A stretch of DNA of 64,000 bases, taken from assembly GCA_049840835.1 (NCBI GenBank), contig JASGJG010000023.1, positions 158,268-222,267 on the forward strand, written 5' to 3'. Of this stretch, positions 1-8,818 are shown piece by piece (the stretch's first letter is position 1; each line of letters opens with the position of its first letter). The stretch comes from JANLTX01 sp049840835. GTDB taxonomy: Bacteria; Armatimonadota; Armatimonadia; Armatimonadales; Armatimonadaceae. The notes beneath the pieces were generated by a model, which was not told where the DNA came from, ran no database searches, and was given only the letters and a program-made list of their open reading frames with translations. Position numbers and translations under genes: made by a program.

Positions 1-392
1 AGGTGCAGACTATAGACTTCTACCCGGTTGGACTGTGTCCAGAATAACCGAGAGAGTCCCAGAGTCGTCGCGCCTGCGATAGCAGCGACGGTATTTAAAG
101 AGAGCTGTCGAAGCACTAGAAACAGCACACTCACACAGCCAGCGGCAGCGAGAGCGACAATCACACCAATACGGAAGGTAGGCTCGCCGAAAGGCACCAG
201 AAACAGCGCGGCTCGACCTAAGAGCGCAAAGAGAGGGTAGCCCGGTGGGTGAATAATTCCACCTAATGTGATAGCCCCGGTAATCTCTCCAGAGTCTCCG
301 AAATACACGGTTGGGCAGAGAGTAAAGAGGTAGAGCGCCAGGAATCCTACAAAGAGCGCTCCGGCCAGCCGAAGGTCGGTTCTGGTATTCAT
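1..392 (-). CDS. DUF2723 membrane protein, N-terminal part
   Basis: This is the first 130 residues of a polytopic membrane protein whose C-terminus lies beyond the window. After the start at 392 it reads MNTRTDLRLAGALFVGF, a first membrane segment, then CPTVYFGDSGEITGA and HPPGYPLFALLG. The acidic GDSGE motif in the first extracytoplasmic loop followed by a HPPGYPL segment is the hallmark of the DUF2723 family, thought to be related to protein O-mannosyltransferases and other GT-C glycosyltransferases. Further hydrophobic segments follow. A longer overlapping frame on the same strand (10-444) has no hydrophobic pattern and looks like a shadow. The substrate cannot be told from the sequence. 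Confidence 0.8.
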   Translation of the reverse strand, partial: MNTRTDLRLAGALFVGFLALYLFTLCPTVYFGDSGEITGAITLGGIIHPPGYPLFALLGRAALFLVPFGEPTFRIGVIVALAAAGCVSVLFLVLRQLSLNTVAAIAGATTLGLSRLFWTQSNRVEVYSLH

Positions 393-670
393 ACTGAGTA
401 TGAGTATCGGTGTCTGGCCGCAAAAACTGGAAGCATTGTCTCAAAAGCGAGATTGGGAAGCTCCAAAGTTTTGGGGTGTTGAATTTTTACATAATAAGAT
501 CCTAATTGTGATTATTATATATTAATTTGATTGCAGTAATTTTTAAACATATTTAATATTGATATAACGAATTTATTTAACGAATTAATATTGCGTGATT
601 TAAATAAAGCATGTATAAATGTGTATCGCCTGAATGACGGTGATAATGTAGTTACAGGAGAATTGTCTAA
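393..670. promoter_or_regulatory. AT-rich divergent intergenic region
   Basis: This strongly AT-rich stretch separates the leftward DUF2723 gene from the rightward secreted-protein gene. It contains two copies of AACGAATT in direct orientation (about 566-590) and several TATAAT-like hexamers. A Shine-Dalgarno-like ACAGGAG lies about ten bases before the ATG at 671. It presumably holds both promoters; no specific operator can be assigned. Confidence 0.4.
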
Positions 671-1219
671 ATGCGAATCGCCTCTTTCCTCATTGGTCCA
701 TCGTGCCTGATTGGCCTACTCGCTACGCCTTTGGTTGCTCATGCTCAGTACTTTGGCACTGAAACATCTACGGTGTCCGTAAGTAGTGTGAATGCTTTCC
801 CTAATGAAGCATATGCTAGCCAGACTATCAATTACAGTCAAACAACACAATTTATAAACTTTGTGTCACCTACTCCCGCAAAAGTTACTGCGCGATTAGA
901 CATCGTATTAGTTAAGCAATCTGGAAGTACATTTGTTTTGCCTGTAACTTCCGTTTCAAATCCCACAAGTGGTTATTTAAATATATCTCCTGGATTGTCA
1001 CGAACTGCCTCAGGTAGTATCACAATTAGCAATCCGATTACTACAATAAAAAGTCTCTATGCAAGCCAACAAGGAAGTGCTCTTCCTGCTGGGACATATT
1101 TCTATTACTATCGATGTTCGGGAAATGGTTCTGTGCAAATGGGATCAAGCATATTTACATCTGCAGGTAGTTCTGCTCGTCAATCTCAGTCAAATTTTGG
1201 TTTCAATAATTTGCACTGA
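671..1219 (+). CDS. Small secreted protein of unknown function
   Basis: This 182-residue protein begins MRIASFLIGPSCLIGLLATP and has a clear signal peptide, with a likely signal peptidase I site after AHA, so it is probably exported. The mature part is rich in Ser, Thr, Asn and Tyr, has few charged residues and no catalytic motif I recognise; the pattern suggests a beta-rich extracellular protein. Codons are visibly AT-richer than in the neighbouring genes (TTT, AAT and ATA are common), which together with the AT-rich upstream region hints at recent acquisition. The start is supported by an upstream AGGAG. A hairpin terminator follows directly, so it is probably monocistronic. Confidence 0.75.
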   Translation: MRIASFLIGPSCLIGLLATPLVAHAQYFGTETSTVSVSSVNAFPNEAYASQTINYSQTTQFINFVSPTPAKVTARLDIVLVKQSGSTFVLPVTSVSNPTSGYLNISPGLSRTASGSITISNPITTIKSLYASQQGSALPAGTYFYYYRCSGNGSVQMGSSIFTSAGSSARQSQSNFGFNNLH

Positions 1220-1231
1220 TTTTCTTAAATG

Positions 1232-1266
1232 CAAGAAGCATCTGGTAAAACAGATGCTTCTTAATA
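1232..1266 (+). terminator. Intrinsic terminator after the secreted-protein gene
   Basis: A perfect inverted repeat (GAAGCATCTG, loop GTAAAA, CAGATGCTTC) is followed by an AT-rich tail. It lies 13-15 bases after the stop codon at 1219. Confidence 0.8.
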
Positions 1267-1532
1267 TTTAAAATTCAATAATTTCGACTTGGATGTATTT
1301 TATTTTTAAGTGGGAAATATAGAGATTAATCCAAAAGCTGGCTTAATCAGAGATTTCAAGGCCCGCAAGGCAGTCCTGCACGCATTCTTAAAGTGGTCCC
1401 AGTATCAAACGTTCGGGCAAACACCCTTTGCTCAGCTTTGCCGATAAGAGGTTTTGAGACCGCTTCTAGATAAGGTTGCAGTAGAAAGAAAAACTTGAAG
1501 CGCGGCGCCAAGGCTGGTATCTAAGGAGAGGA
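1267..1532. other. Leader and promoter region, no gene seen
   Basis: The first 60 bases are AT-rich. From about 1,350 composition returns to the bacterial average without an open reading frame, ending in AAGGAGAGG just before the ATG at 1533. The GC-richer part could be a long 5' leader for the 1533 gene. I looked for cyclic-di-GMP, cobalamin and other common riboswitch cores and found no convincing match. Confidence 0.35.
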
Positions 1533-4500
1533 ATGAAGCTTCCCCGTATTCTTTTGTTGACCCTGGCGGCGCTGTGGCTGACCGGGAGTGCCTTCGCCCA
1601 GACACGCTATCGAAACCTGGTAAACGAGAAGTTTGCGACAGTTTCCAGCGGGCCGCAGTCCGCAGTGATAGTCGATGTCAGTAAGTCGGCGACACCGGCG
1701 CAGATAGACACTGCTGTAGAGACTCGCCTGAAACAGCTCTGGAAGAGCAGTAGCCGCTCTGTGAAACAGGCAACTCGCGGACGCGCACAGAATGTCAAGC
1801 GAACGACCTACCCTATGTCTACCGTTGTAGCGGTCCGGCAAGATGGCAAGTTGGTACTGAAAGCACCCACACGCCAGGTAGGCGGCGGCACTCTGAATTT
1901 TGTGTTCAGCAACTTCCAGGGCAAGCAGGTCATTGCGAACAACGGCAGCCCGGTAGTGATTGAAGACTTTTTGCGCACCTTGCTTCTGGGCGATGGACAG
2001 CGTGAGGGGCTTTACAACAAGATTGTCCGTCTCTATGGACAGCCATCCTGGTCCGGCACAGTCGAAGTTCGCAGCATGGGCTTTTACGACGATGGCGAGG
2101 CCACGGACCCCCAGCGCGTTCTCTTCGGTGCCTATGATGTTAGCAACGCGCGCATTATGCTGCCGCTCTATGAAACCGTAGACTCTACCGCACATGCATT
2201 CTTGCTGGGACTCCTGCACGCGTTCCACGGTCCCGCTGTCTTTCAATACGATACCTGGGAGCAGGGGTTTATCCGCGCAGCGGCGGCGGTAATTGCGCGA
2301 GATACGCAACTAGGATTCCTCGACCCCAGTAATACATTTCTTTACACAAACCTCTACAGATATGACCTGCTGAACCAGCCTGCATTGGCGGGACCGCGCT
2401 TCGTTCCCCCCAGCCAGGAAAACGTAGCCTACGAGGGTTTAATCGGCATTTACAAGATGCTCTGGGCACGTATGTCTATGAGTGGGTCGGCATGGCTGAA
2501 GTGCTATATTGAAAACCCTAACTTCTTCAAGGATTTCAATGCGGCCTACTATGCCCAGTTTTCCCCAGGAGTAACACCCTCGCTAGCGGGGAATGTGCCT
2601 CAGCTCAAGGCTATTGCCGCATCGGTTTTGCCCAACGTAGAGGGGATGCCGTTTGAGGATTGGTTCGCACGCCAGTATGTCTTCGATACGGCGGTGACTC
2701 CTGGCACCAAACTCTTCACATTTCCCTATAGTCTGAAGAGTGAAACAACAGGCGATGGAGTGCGGCACGATCTGTCGTTCGGCCTGGTTTACTATCGATC
2801 TAGCTACGATACCGCGTCTGGCAAAGACGATGAGATTCTACTGGGTGGGCGCGGTTATGCGCTCTATACGGACGCGATCGGGCAGCGTTTCCCCACAGGC
2901 GGACCGCAGGGGGACTCTGCACTGCTGGAGGCAGGGGAAGGCTTCCTTACAGCAACCTTCCTGACTGGCCCCGGCAATAGTATTGGTCGTCTCACTGCCG
3001 ATTTCTCGGTTGGTAGCGAAACTGCACGAGTCTATATACCGGTAGGTGTCACCGGCGACGTTCGTGGCGTGGGCCTGGGATCGACTCAGGGAGCTATTCG
3101 CGTAGAGCAAGCGACGATTCTACCCGGTGGCAACAATCGGGTGCAGAGCACCACGATTGCCGACAAAGCCTTCGGCGTGAAGTTCGGCGGGGCAGGTAAC
3201 GAGCTGTTCCAGACTCTGTTTGTGATCGATGATGGCGGGATTGTTCGTACCTATCGTAAGAATCTCGGCGACATTGCGCCTGGCGATACAACAGTCGGAG
3301 AAGATCTCTCAGCTATGGTCGTTCTGCCAGCGCCGGGTTCGGGTGGCGTTCAAACTGTCAGCCATGACTTCGCTGCGAATACCAATGGAGCGCCGTACCT
3401 GGTGAGCTTCCCAGTGCGCCCCCTGGCATCGTCGGTGGAGCAATCCATTGGACTGCCCGCCAGCGACTTTCTGATTACGGGCTTCGATACCGGGAGCGGC
3501 TCTTATGCCACGCTCACGCCGGGGCAACCGTCGGCGCCCGCGCTCGCTCCGGGCCGGGGCTTCTGGTTCAAGTATGCTCCTGCATCGGGTACACCGAGCA
3601 CAAGGATAACCCTGACCGGAGTTGCACCGTCCACGGATACGGACTTCCCGATAGCCGCCCGCTATGGCTGGAACCTCATCGGATCGCCGTTTGACACCGA
3701 TGTTGCGCTCGCCAATGTTCGAGTTCGACTTCAGGACCGTGACCCGCTGAGCTGGGAAGAAGCGGTAGCGGCGAACCTGGTGCTGGCCGAAGCGTTCGAC
3801 TTCGATGCCCAGGCAGGTTACCGTAGCGCTACCACACTCCAGGGCAACCAGTGGCGCGGCTACTGGGTGCGTGTGCTGGCTCCTTCCGGAGTCACTCTGC
3901 TCCTGCCCGGTCCAGATGTAGGCCGGAAAGTGGCTGTGCCTTCGCGCGCAACGTCTACAAATAGCGCCAACATCTGGGCGGTCAAGTTGATCGCACAGCA
4001 GCAGGCGCAGAACCTGCCCTTCGGTGGTGTGGCGACGGGTAGTTTTGGAGCTAAAGAAGGCGCCACCCGGAGTGTAGATGCTCGTGACTCGCAGAGCCCG
4101 CCAGACATCATGGAAGCGCTGACTGTCTCGTTCGGTGATGGGGCGCTACCCGGCGGCGGACGACTGATCGGTGACTTCCGGGACCGCAAGAGCGCGGCAC
4201 AGGGCACCTGGACCGTTCAGCTCAAGAGCCCCCAGAGCGGTGTTACCCGACTGCGCTGGGAAGGTTTGAGCGGTGTTCCGCGCAATGTCCGCCTTACCCT
4301 GATCGATGGCGACAAGCGTATCTCGCTCAGCCAATCCAGCGGTTACTCGGTGACTTTAGAGGCCGGTAAGACCCGCACCCTGAAGATTACGGCAGAGGCG
4401 GCAAGCCTGAACCCCTTGCGCATCATGGCGGTGTCTACCACAACGCGAAGCGCCGGGCAGGGCGGTATCGGTATCCGCTACTCGGTTTCCAATGACGCCG

Positions 4501-4715
4501 AGATTCTCGCTGAGGTGACGACCATGGGCGGACGCTCCGTAGCCCATCTCTCAGGCGGGCGCTCTCGGGCAAACGAGCAGGGAAATCTGCGCTGGAATGG
4601 ACGAAGTGAGGCAGGTGCGGCGCTACCAGCAGGGGCGTACCTGTTGACGCTGACCGCTCGTGGAGAGAATGGAGAGACCGCGCGGCTGACCCGCCCGGTG
4701 ATGGTGATTCGCTAA
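1533..4715 (+). CDS. Large exported protein with FlgD-like C-terminal Ig domain
   Basis: This 1,060-residue protein starts with a signal peptide (MKLPRILLLTLAALWLTGSA, cleavage probably after AFAQ). Residues about 50-480 contain no metal-binding or catalytic motif that I can identify. The middle part (about 560-800) carries repeated beta-rich segments such as RYGWNLIGSPFD. The last 80 residues (GGRSVAHLSGG, then NLRWNGRSEAGAALPAGAYL) match the FlgD Ig-like / T9SS sorting-like fold often found at the C-terminus of secreted proteins. A Shine-Dalgarno AAGGAGAGG precedes the start. Its stop overlaps the start of the next lipoprotein gene by one base (TAATG), so the two are translationally coupled and probably act together at the cell surface. 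The biochemical role is unknown. Confidence 0.7.
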   Translation: MKLPRILLLTLAALWLTGSAFAQTRYRNLVNEKFATVSSGPQSAVIVDVSKSATPAQIDTAVETRLKQLWKSSSRSVKQATRGRAQNVKRTTYPMSTVVAVRQDGKLVLKAPTRQVGGGTLNFVFSNFQGKQVIANNGSPVVIEDFLRTLLLGDGQREGLYNKIVRLYGQPSWSGTVEVRSMGFYDDGEATDPQRVLFGAYDVSNARIMLPLYETVDSTAHAFLLGLLHAFHGPAVFQYDTWEQGFIRAAAAVIARDTQLGFLDPSNTFLYTNLYRYDLLNQPALAGPRFVPPSQENVAYEGLIGIYKMLWARMSMSGSAWLKCYIENPNFFKDFNAAYYAQFSPGVTPSLAGNVPQLKAIAASVLPNVEGMPFEDWFARQYVFDTAVTPGTKLFTFPYSLKSETTGDGVRHDLSFGLVYYRSSYDTASGKDDEILLGGRGYALYTDAIGQRFPTGGPQGDSALLEAGEGFLTATFLTGPGNSIGRLTADFSVGSETARVYIPVGVTGDVRGVGLGSTQGAIRVEQATILPGGNNRVQSTTIADKAFGVKFGGAGNELFQTLFVIDDGGIVRTYRKNLGDIAPGDTTVGEDLSAMVVLPAPGSGGVQTVSHDFAANTNGAPYLVSFPVRPLASSVEQSIGLPASDFLITGFDTGSGSYATLTPGQPSAPALAPGRGFWFKYAPASGTPSTRITLTGVAPSTDTDFPIAARYGWNLIGSPFDTDVALANVRVRLQDRDPLSWEEAVAANLVLAEAFDFDAQAGYRSATTLQGNQWRGYWVRVLAPSGVTLLLPGPDVGRKVAVPSRATSTNSANIWAVKLIAQQQAQNLPFGGVATGSFGAKEGATRSVDARDSQSPPDIMEALTVSFGDGALPGGGRLIGDFRDRKSAAQGTWTVQLKSPQSGVTRLRWEGLSGVPRNVRLTLIDGDKRISLSQSSGYSVTLEAGKTRTLKITAEAASLNPLRIMAVSTTTRSAGQGGIGIRYSVSNDAEILAEVTTMGGRSVAHLSGGRSRANEQGNLRWNGRSEAGAALPAGAYLLTLTARGENGETARLTRPVMVIR

Positions 4716-5611
4716 TGAGACGACGATGGTTCCTGCTGGTACTAGGGCTCTCGGTACTGCTAAGTGGTTGTGGCGGCGGTGGCGGTGGTGGCGGCACGAA
4801 CGACAGGTTTGCGACCGTCATCGGCATCGTCCGTGACTCGCTCCTGGAGGACAAGGGGCTGAGCGGTGCTACGATAGAGATCGGCGGTAGCTCTGGCACC
4901 ACCACCACGCTGGATCAGGCCACTGCTGACCGTGAGGTCGGCTCATTTCAGCTGAACAATGTGCTGGTGGGCAGCAATGTCGCGAAAGTGACTCTGCCCG
5001 GCGGCGAGGTCCAGAACATCGCGTTCTTCCCATCCATCGGGCCGGGTACCAACGCTGATGTCGAGATCATCGTCAACATCGGGCAGGTCACCGGTAAGGT
5101 CGTAGACTCCACAGGTGCCGCCGTGCGCGATGCCTCGGTCTATCTGACCGCTGATGGCCCTAGCGATAGCGTGACCACCAACGCGGATGGCTTCTTCCTG
5201 ATTCAAAACGTGCTGCCCGGCACGGTGGAGCTAACCGCCGTGAACGGTACACAGAGCCTGGTAAAGACCGGTGTGGTGGTCAATAAAGGCGTGACCGATG
5301 TAGGCACGCTGACCCTGGTAGAAGACCCCAACCCCAACCCCCAGGGACCGCCGCGCACCATCTTTGGCAAGGTCACCTTGGGACCGGATAACACGGCGGG
5401 AAGTAACACGGTGCTGGTGCTGTTACGCAATGGTGCTCAGTTCGAGACCCAGACCACCAACAGCGATGGCCTGTTCCAGTTCTATGTTCCTGTAGGCACC
5501 TACACCCTGCGCACCCTGCGCGATGGATTCGTCGCCCAGGAAGCAACGGTGACTATCGTAGACGCCAACAAGCCCATCGAGCAGAACTTCACGATTCAAC
5601 CTACTCCGTAG
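4715..5611 (+). CDS. Lipoprotein with carboxypeptidase-regulatory-like domains
   Basis: This is a 298-residue lipoprotein. The signal peptide ends in the lipobox LLSGC, followed by a glycine run (about residues 20-27) that makes a flexible linker from the membrane anchor. Two to three carboxypeptidase-regulatory-like (CarboxypepD_reg/SpaA-type) beta-sandwich domains follow, seen as the repeated pattern GxVxDSxGAxVxxAxVxL then TTNxDGxFxxxxVxPGxxxL. Such domains usually serve as structural stalks or binding modules. It is coupled to the large upstream exported protein by a TAATG overlap and ends at a strong terminator, giving a two-gene surface-protein operon. Specific ligands are not evident. 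Confidence 0.75.
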   Translation: MRRRWFLLVLGLSVLLSGCGGGGGGGGTNDRFATVIGIVRDSLLEDKGLSGATIEIGGSSGTTTTLDQATADREVGSFQLNNVLVGSNVAKVTLPGGEVQNIAFFPSIGPGTNADVEIIVNIGQVTGKVVDSTGAAVRDASVYLTADGPSDSVTTNADGFFLIQNVLPGTVELTAVNGTQSLVKTGVVVNKGVTDVGTLTLVEDPNPNPQGPPRTIFGKVTLGPDNTAGSNTVLVLLRNGAQFETQTTNSDGLFQFYVPVGTYTLRTLRDGFVAQEATVTIVDANKPIEQNFTIQPTP

Positions 5612-5625
5612 GTTTCACCCTCATA

Positions 5626-5646
5626 CCCGGCCCTTTTAGGGCCGGG
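5626..5646 (+). terminator. Intrinsic terminator of the 1533-5611 operon
   Basis: The perfect dyad CCCGGCCC / GGGCCGGG with a TTTTA loop sits 15 bases after the lipoprotein stop codon. There is no long T run. Confidence 0.7.
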
Positions 5647-5657
5647 CATCTACAGGG

Positions 5658-5663
5658 TACACT
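5658..5663 (+). promoter_or_regulatory. -10 element (TACACT) next to the fucosidase start
   Basis: TACACT ends five bases before the ATG at 5669 and there is no separate Shine-Dalgarno site, so the mRNA is probably leaderless. Confidence 0.5.
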
Positions 5664-5668
5664 GAGGT

Positions 5669-7369
5669 ATGCAGAGCAGCGAAGCAAAGGCGCAACGCGA
5701 CAAGCGGATGGCGTGGTTCCGAGAAGCCCGCTTTGGTATGTTCATCCACTGGGGGCTCTACGCAATCCCTGCTGGTATCTGGAAAGGCAAGCCGGATTCC
5801 GGGGCCGGAGAGTGGATTCAGACCGGGATGCAGATTCCCCCGGCGGACTACGAACCCCTTCAGAAACAGTTCAACCCCACCAAGTTCGATGCCCGAGCCT
5901 GGGTGCGCACCGCCAAAGATGCTGGAATGCGCTACATCGTCATTACCAGCAAGCATCATGAGGGCTTCTGTCTGTGGGACTCCAAGCAGACCGACTGGGA
6001 TATCACCAATACTCCGTTCAAGCGTGATGTTCTTAAGGAGCTGGCCCGGGAGTGCAAGAAGCAGAAAATCCGACTGTGCTTCTACCACTCTATTATGGAC
6101 TGGCATCACCCAGACTATCTGCCCCGCCGTGCCTGGGATAAGCGCTCCACTGCAGGGGCCAGTTTCGCGCGCTATGTAGACTATATGAAGGCGCAGCTCA
6201 AAGAGCTACTGACCGACTACGGCCCCATAGGTATCCTCTGGTTCGATGGCGAGTGGGAGGGCACCTGGACCCACGAACAGGGCATGGACCTCTATAAGTA
6301 CGTACGCTCTCTGCAGCCCGACATCATTGTGAATAACCGGGTAGATAAAGGTCGCCAGGGAATGCAAGGTATGACCCGAGGCGACTTTGCCGGAGACTAT
6401 GGCACCCCGGAGCAAGAGATTCCCCCCAGCGGGTTCGGCGCGGGCGTGGACTGGGAGTCGTGCATGACTATGAACGATACCTGGGGGTTCAAGGTCAACG
6501 ATACTCACTGGAAATCCGCCGAGACCCTTCTGCAGAACTTAATCGACTGCGCCAGCAAAGGCGGCAACTACCTGCTCAATGTTGGGCCGACCTCTGAGGG
6601 CACGTTCCCACAGCCGATTGTGGAGAGGCTGGGGATAATGGGGAAATGGTTGAAAAAGAACAGCTTTGCTATCTATGACACCCAGGCCAGCCCATTTCCA
6701 AAAGCCCTGCCCTGGGGGCGAGTGACTCAGAAGAAAGGCTGGTTGTTTCTACACATCTTCCAGCGCCCGGAGAGCGGCAAGATTCTGCTGCCGGGTCTGC
6801 GTGGCACTCTAGGGAGAATTGCGTATGTCAGCGGTCCCAACCCGCCGGGTCTGACCTACAGTACCACCGTGCAGGGTGTGGAAGTCACCGTGCCCGAAGC
6901 GCTGAGCAAAGACCTGATTCCCGTGATCGCGCTGGAAACCCATGGCATTCTAGCGATAGAGACAGTTCCTACCGCTCCGTCGGCAGATGGTGTGCTGACC
7001 CTGCGCGCGGAAGATGCTATGGTACAAGGTGGCACGGCGCGCTATGAAGTCGATAAGCATGCTATTGGGTACTGGACCGACCCCAAAGACACGGTCCGCT
7101 GGAGCTTCACGCTGCCTCAGGGAAGCTATAAGATAGAGCTAGAGTACGCCCTGGAGGCCGACTCGGATAGCACGGTAATCGCCCTGGAGTTCTCCAGCGG
7201 TGTGCGCAGCCAGGTTCGGCTGGCCAGCACGGGCGGCTGGGATAAGTTCACCAGGAAAGAGGAGTCCAAACTCGGCCCGCTCTCCAGCGGAACTCTCACT
7301 GTCGTTCCCGTGCAGAAGCCGGGCTTGGGAGTCATGAACCTGCGCGCGATTCGCCTGATACCCGGCTAG
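5669..7369 (+). CDS. Alpha-L-fucosidase, GH29
   Basis: This 566-residue protein hydrolyses terminal alpha-L-fucose by the retaining mechanism of glycoside hydrolase family 29. Early family motifs are visible: RFGMFIHWGLYAIPAG (residues 21-36), AGMRYIVITSKHHEGF (about 85-100) with the substrate-binding HH, and LWFDGEWEG, whose Asp193 is the expected nucleophile. The catalytic TIM barrel runs to about residue 360 (NYLLNVGPTSEGTF near its end). The remainder resembles the beta-sandwich domain plus a C-terminal carbohydrate-binding-like module. No signal peptide is visible, so a cytoplasmic location or a missed start is possible. The stop is 6 bases before the DUF2199 gene, suggesting co-transcription. 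Confidence 0.93.
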   Translation: MQSSEAKAQRDKRMAWFREARFGMFIHWGLYAIPAGIWKGKPDSGAGEWIQTGMQIPPADYEPLQKQFNPTKFDARAWVRTAKDAGMRYIVITSKHHEGFCLWDSKQTDWDITNTPFKRDVLKELARECKKQKIRLCFYHSIMDWHHPDYLPRRAWDKRSTAGASFARYVDYMKAQLKELLTDYGPIGILWFDGEWEGTWTHEQGMDLYKYVRSLQPDIIVNNRVDKGRQGMQGMTRGDFAGDYGTPEQEIPPSGFGAGVDWESCMTMNDTWGFKVNDTHWKSAETLLQNLIDCASKGGNYLLNVGPTSEGTFPQPIVERLGIMGKWLKKNSFAIYDTQASPFPKALPWGRVTQKKGWLFLHIFQRPESGKILLPGLRGTLGRIAYVSGPNPPGLTYSTTVQGVEVTVPEALSKDLIPVIALETHGILAIETVPTAPSADGVLTLRAEDAMVQGGTARYEVDKHAIGYWTDPKDTVRWSFTLPQGSYKIELEYALEADSDSTVIALEFSSGVRSQVRLASTGGWDKFTRKEESKLGPLSSGTLTVVPVQKPGLGVMNLRAIRLIPG

Positions 7370-7375
7370 GAATCT

Positions 7376-7873
7376 ATGAAATCTTTCGAGTTTGTCTGTA
7401 GCTGCTGCGGGGAGACCCACTACGGTATGCCGGGTTTTGCGGATAGCACCCCGCTCAGCTATCGGCTGGTTCCCGAGGAAGAGCGGGCCGCCCGCACCCG
7501 CCTGACCCCCGATGAGTGCGTGATCGACGATACCTACTTCTTCGTACGCGGCTGCATCGAGATTCCAGTGCACGACTACGATGACCCGTTTATCTGGGGA
7601 GTCTGGGTATCGCAGAGCGAGGCCAGCTTCGCGCAACGAAATACACCGGGGGCAGGGCCGTTTTTCGGGTGGCTCAACACCCCGCTCTCGCCCTACCCCG
7701 ATACCGTGAGCCTCAAGACTATGGCGCACCTGCGTGATGGTGGCTTACGCCCCTATATCCAGCTAGAGCCGACCGACCACCCACTGGCTGTGGAGCAGCG
7801 TGAGGGCATTACTACCCACCGGGTAGCGGAGCTTTACGCGCAGCTCGTACACGGGCAAAAGCCAGAGAAATAG
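7376..7873 (+). CDS. DUF2199 domain protein
   Basis: This 165-residue soluble protein begins with the zinc-ribbon-like motif FVCSCCGETHYGMPGF, followed by DECVIDDTYFFVRGCIEIPV and FIWGVWVSQSEASF. These are the signature blocks of the DUF2199 family, whose function is unknown. The CxCC near the start could bind a metal. It lies 6 bases downstream of the fucosidase gene and is probably in its transcript, although the family is widespread without glycosidase neighbours. Its last 62 bases overlap the convergent PEP-CTERM gene. Confidence 0.85.
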   Translation: MKSFEFVCSCCGETHYGMPGFADSTPLSYRLVPEEERAARTRLTPDECVIDDTYFFVRGCIEIPVHDYDDPFIWGVWVSQSEASFAQRNTPGAGPFFGWLNTPLSPYPDTVSLKTMAHLRDGGLRPYIQLEPTDHPLAVEQREGITTHRVAELYAQLVHGQKPEK

Positions 7874-8732
7874 CACCCAGAGCAAAAAGAGTTAGCGTTC
7901 CCGGCTCTGGTGCGCTGGTGGTAATCACCGAGCCAAACTTGACATCGATTGGGTTGGCGACATTGATGAAAGTCGCTAAATTGCTCCCATCCAGATCGCT
8001 CTGAAGAATACGCCCCGCGCCACCGCTTTCGGCAATGTAGAGCTTGTTGTCCGCACCGACTGTGATGCCATGGGGCATGTTCAGGCCACTGATAATCGTG
8101 GTGGAGCTAAGCAAGTCCGCAGAGTAGCGCAGGATAGTACCACTGCCGAAGCCGGTTACATAGAGGCGCCCTGTGGAGTCGAAGTCCAGACCGACCGGGT
8201 TATCGATACCCGTGTCGAACGAGCTGACCGGCGTACCATCTAGCTGGAAGCTGGAGATCGCGCGATTGCCGAAGTTCGCCACGTAAAGCAGACCATTGTG
8301 TATGGTCATGTGGTCTGGGCTGGATAGCCCTGAAGCAAAGATGGTTCCACCCGACCCATCGGCATTGTAGCGCCGAATCACACCCCCACTGAAATCGGAG
8401 AGGTAAAAGCGCCCCAGAGAATCAAAGACCATACCGGTCGCGCCACGATTCGTTCCCGGTCCGGTAAAAAACGCTCCATTGGAACCGTCTGGATTATAGC
8501 GATTCACCGTGCCATCGAAATGATCGGAGATGTAGGCGTTCCCTGTCGCATCAAAAGTGATATTGTGCGCCGTGTTTACCGAGGCGAACTGTCCTACCAG
8601 AGTGCCATTGTTGGTGTATTGAAGCACTTGCCCTGGACCAAAGCTGGTGACCAATATCTGCGCTTGAGCGCACAGGGGCAAAAACGCCAGCATAAGAGCA
8701 CAGAGCACACTTGATTTAGAAAAGAGTCGCAT
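7812..8732 (-). CDS. NHL-type beta-propeller protein with PEP-CTERM anchor
   Basis: This 306-residue protein starts at MRLFSKSSVLCALMLAFLPL, a signal peptide ending in AQA. I chose this start over one 33 codons upstream because a GGAGG Shine-Dalgarno site lies directly before it. The body is a series of six or so NHL/SMP-30-like blades (repeats of the form FDSTGRLYVTGFGSGTILRY). The C-terminus has PEPGTLTLFALGAISLAFA followed by basic residues: the PEP-CTERM sorting signal, recognised by exosortase in exopolysaccharide-producing bacteria. It is therefore a predicted surface or matrix propeller protein. The 3' end overlaps the convergent DUF2199 gene by 62 bases. Confidence 0.85.
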   Translation of the reverse strand: MRLFSKSSVLCALMLAFLPLCAQAQILVTSFGPGQVLQYTNNGTLVGQFASVNTAHNITFDATGNAYISDHFDGTVNRYNPDGSNGAFFTGPGTNRGATGMVFDSLGRFYLSDFSGGVIRRYNADGSGGTIFASGLSSPDHMTIHNGLLYVANFGNRAISSFQLDGTPVSSFDTGIDNPVGLDFDSTGRLYVTGFGSGTILRYSADLLSSTTIISGLNMPHGITVGADNKLYIAESGGAGRILQSDLDGSNLATFINVANPIDVKFGSVITTSAPEPGTLTLFALGAISLAFARVRAARKAPLPGG

Positions 8733-8806
8733 TTCAGAAATCCTCCGAACGCCAGAATAGGCGAGCAGGCTTAACCAGGTCTTACAGGCAATAGTTACAG
8801 TTCCTG

Positions 8807-8812
8807 TATACT
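8807..8812 (+). promoter_or_regulatory. -10 element (TATACT) of the LURP-one-like gene
   Basis: TATACT ends six bases before the ATG at 8819. There is no Shine-Dalgarno motif between them, so a leaderless transcript is likely. The site lies in the 86-base divergent region shared with the PEP-CTERM gene. Confidence 0.55.
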
Positions 8813-8818
8813 TCGGCC

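Noticed and set aside
10..444. 144-residue frame on the minus strand
   Set aside because: Lacks the membrane pattern; the overlapping 1-392 frame has the DUF2723 motifs.
1300..1532. Riboswitch before the 1533 gene
   Set aside because: No convincing core of any known class could be found by eye.
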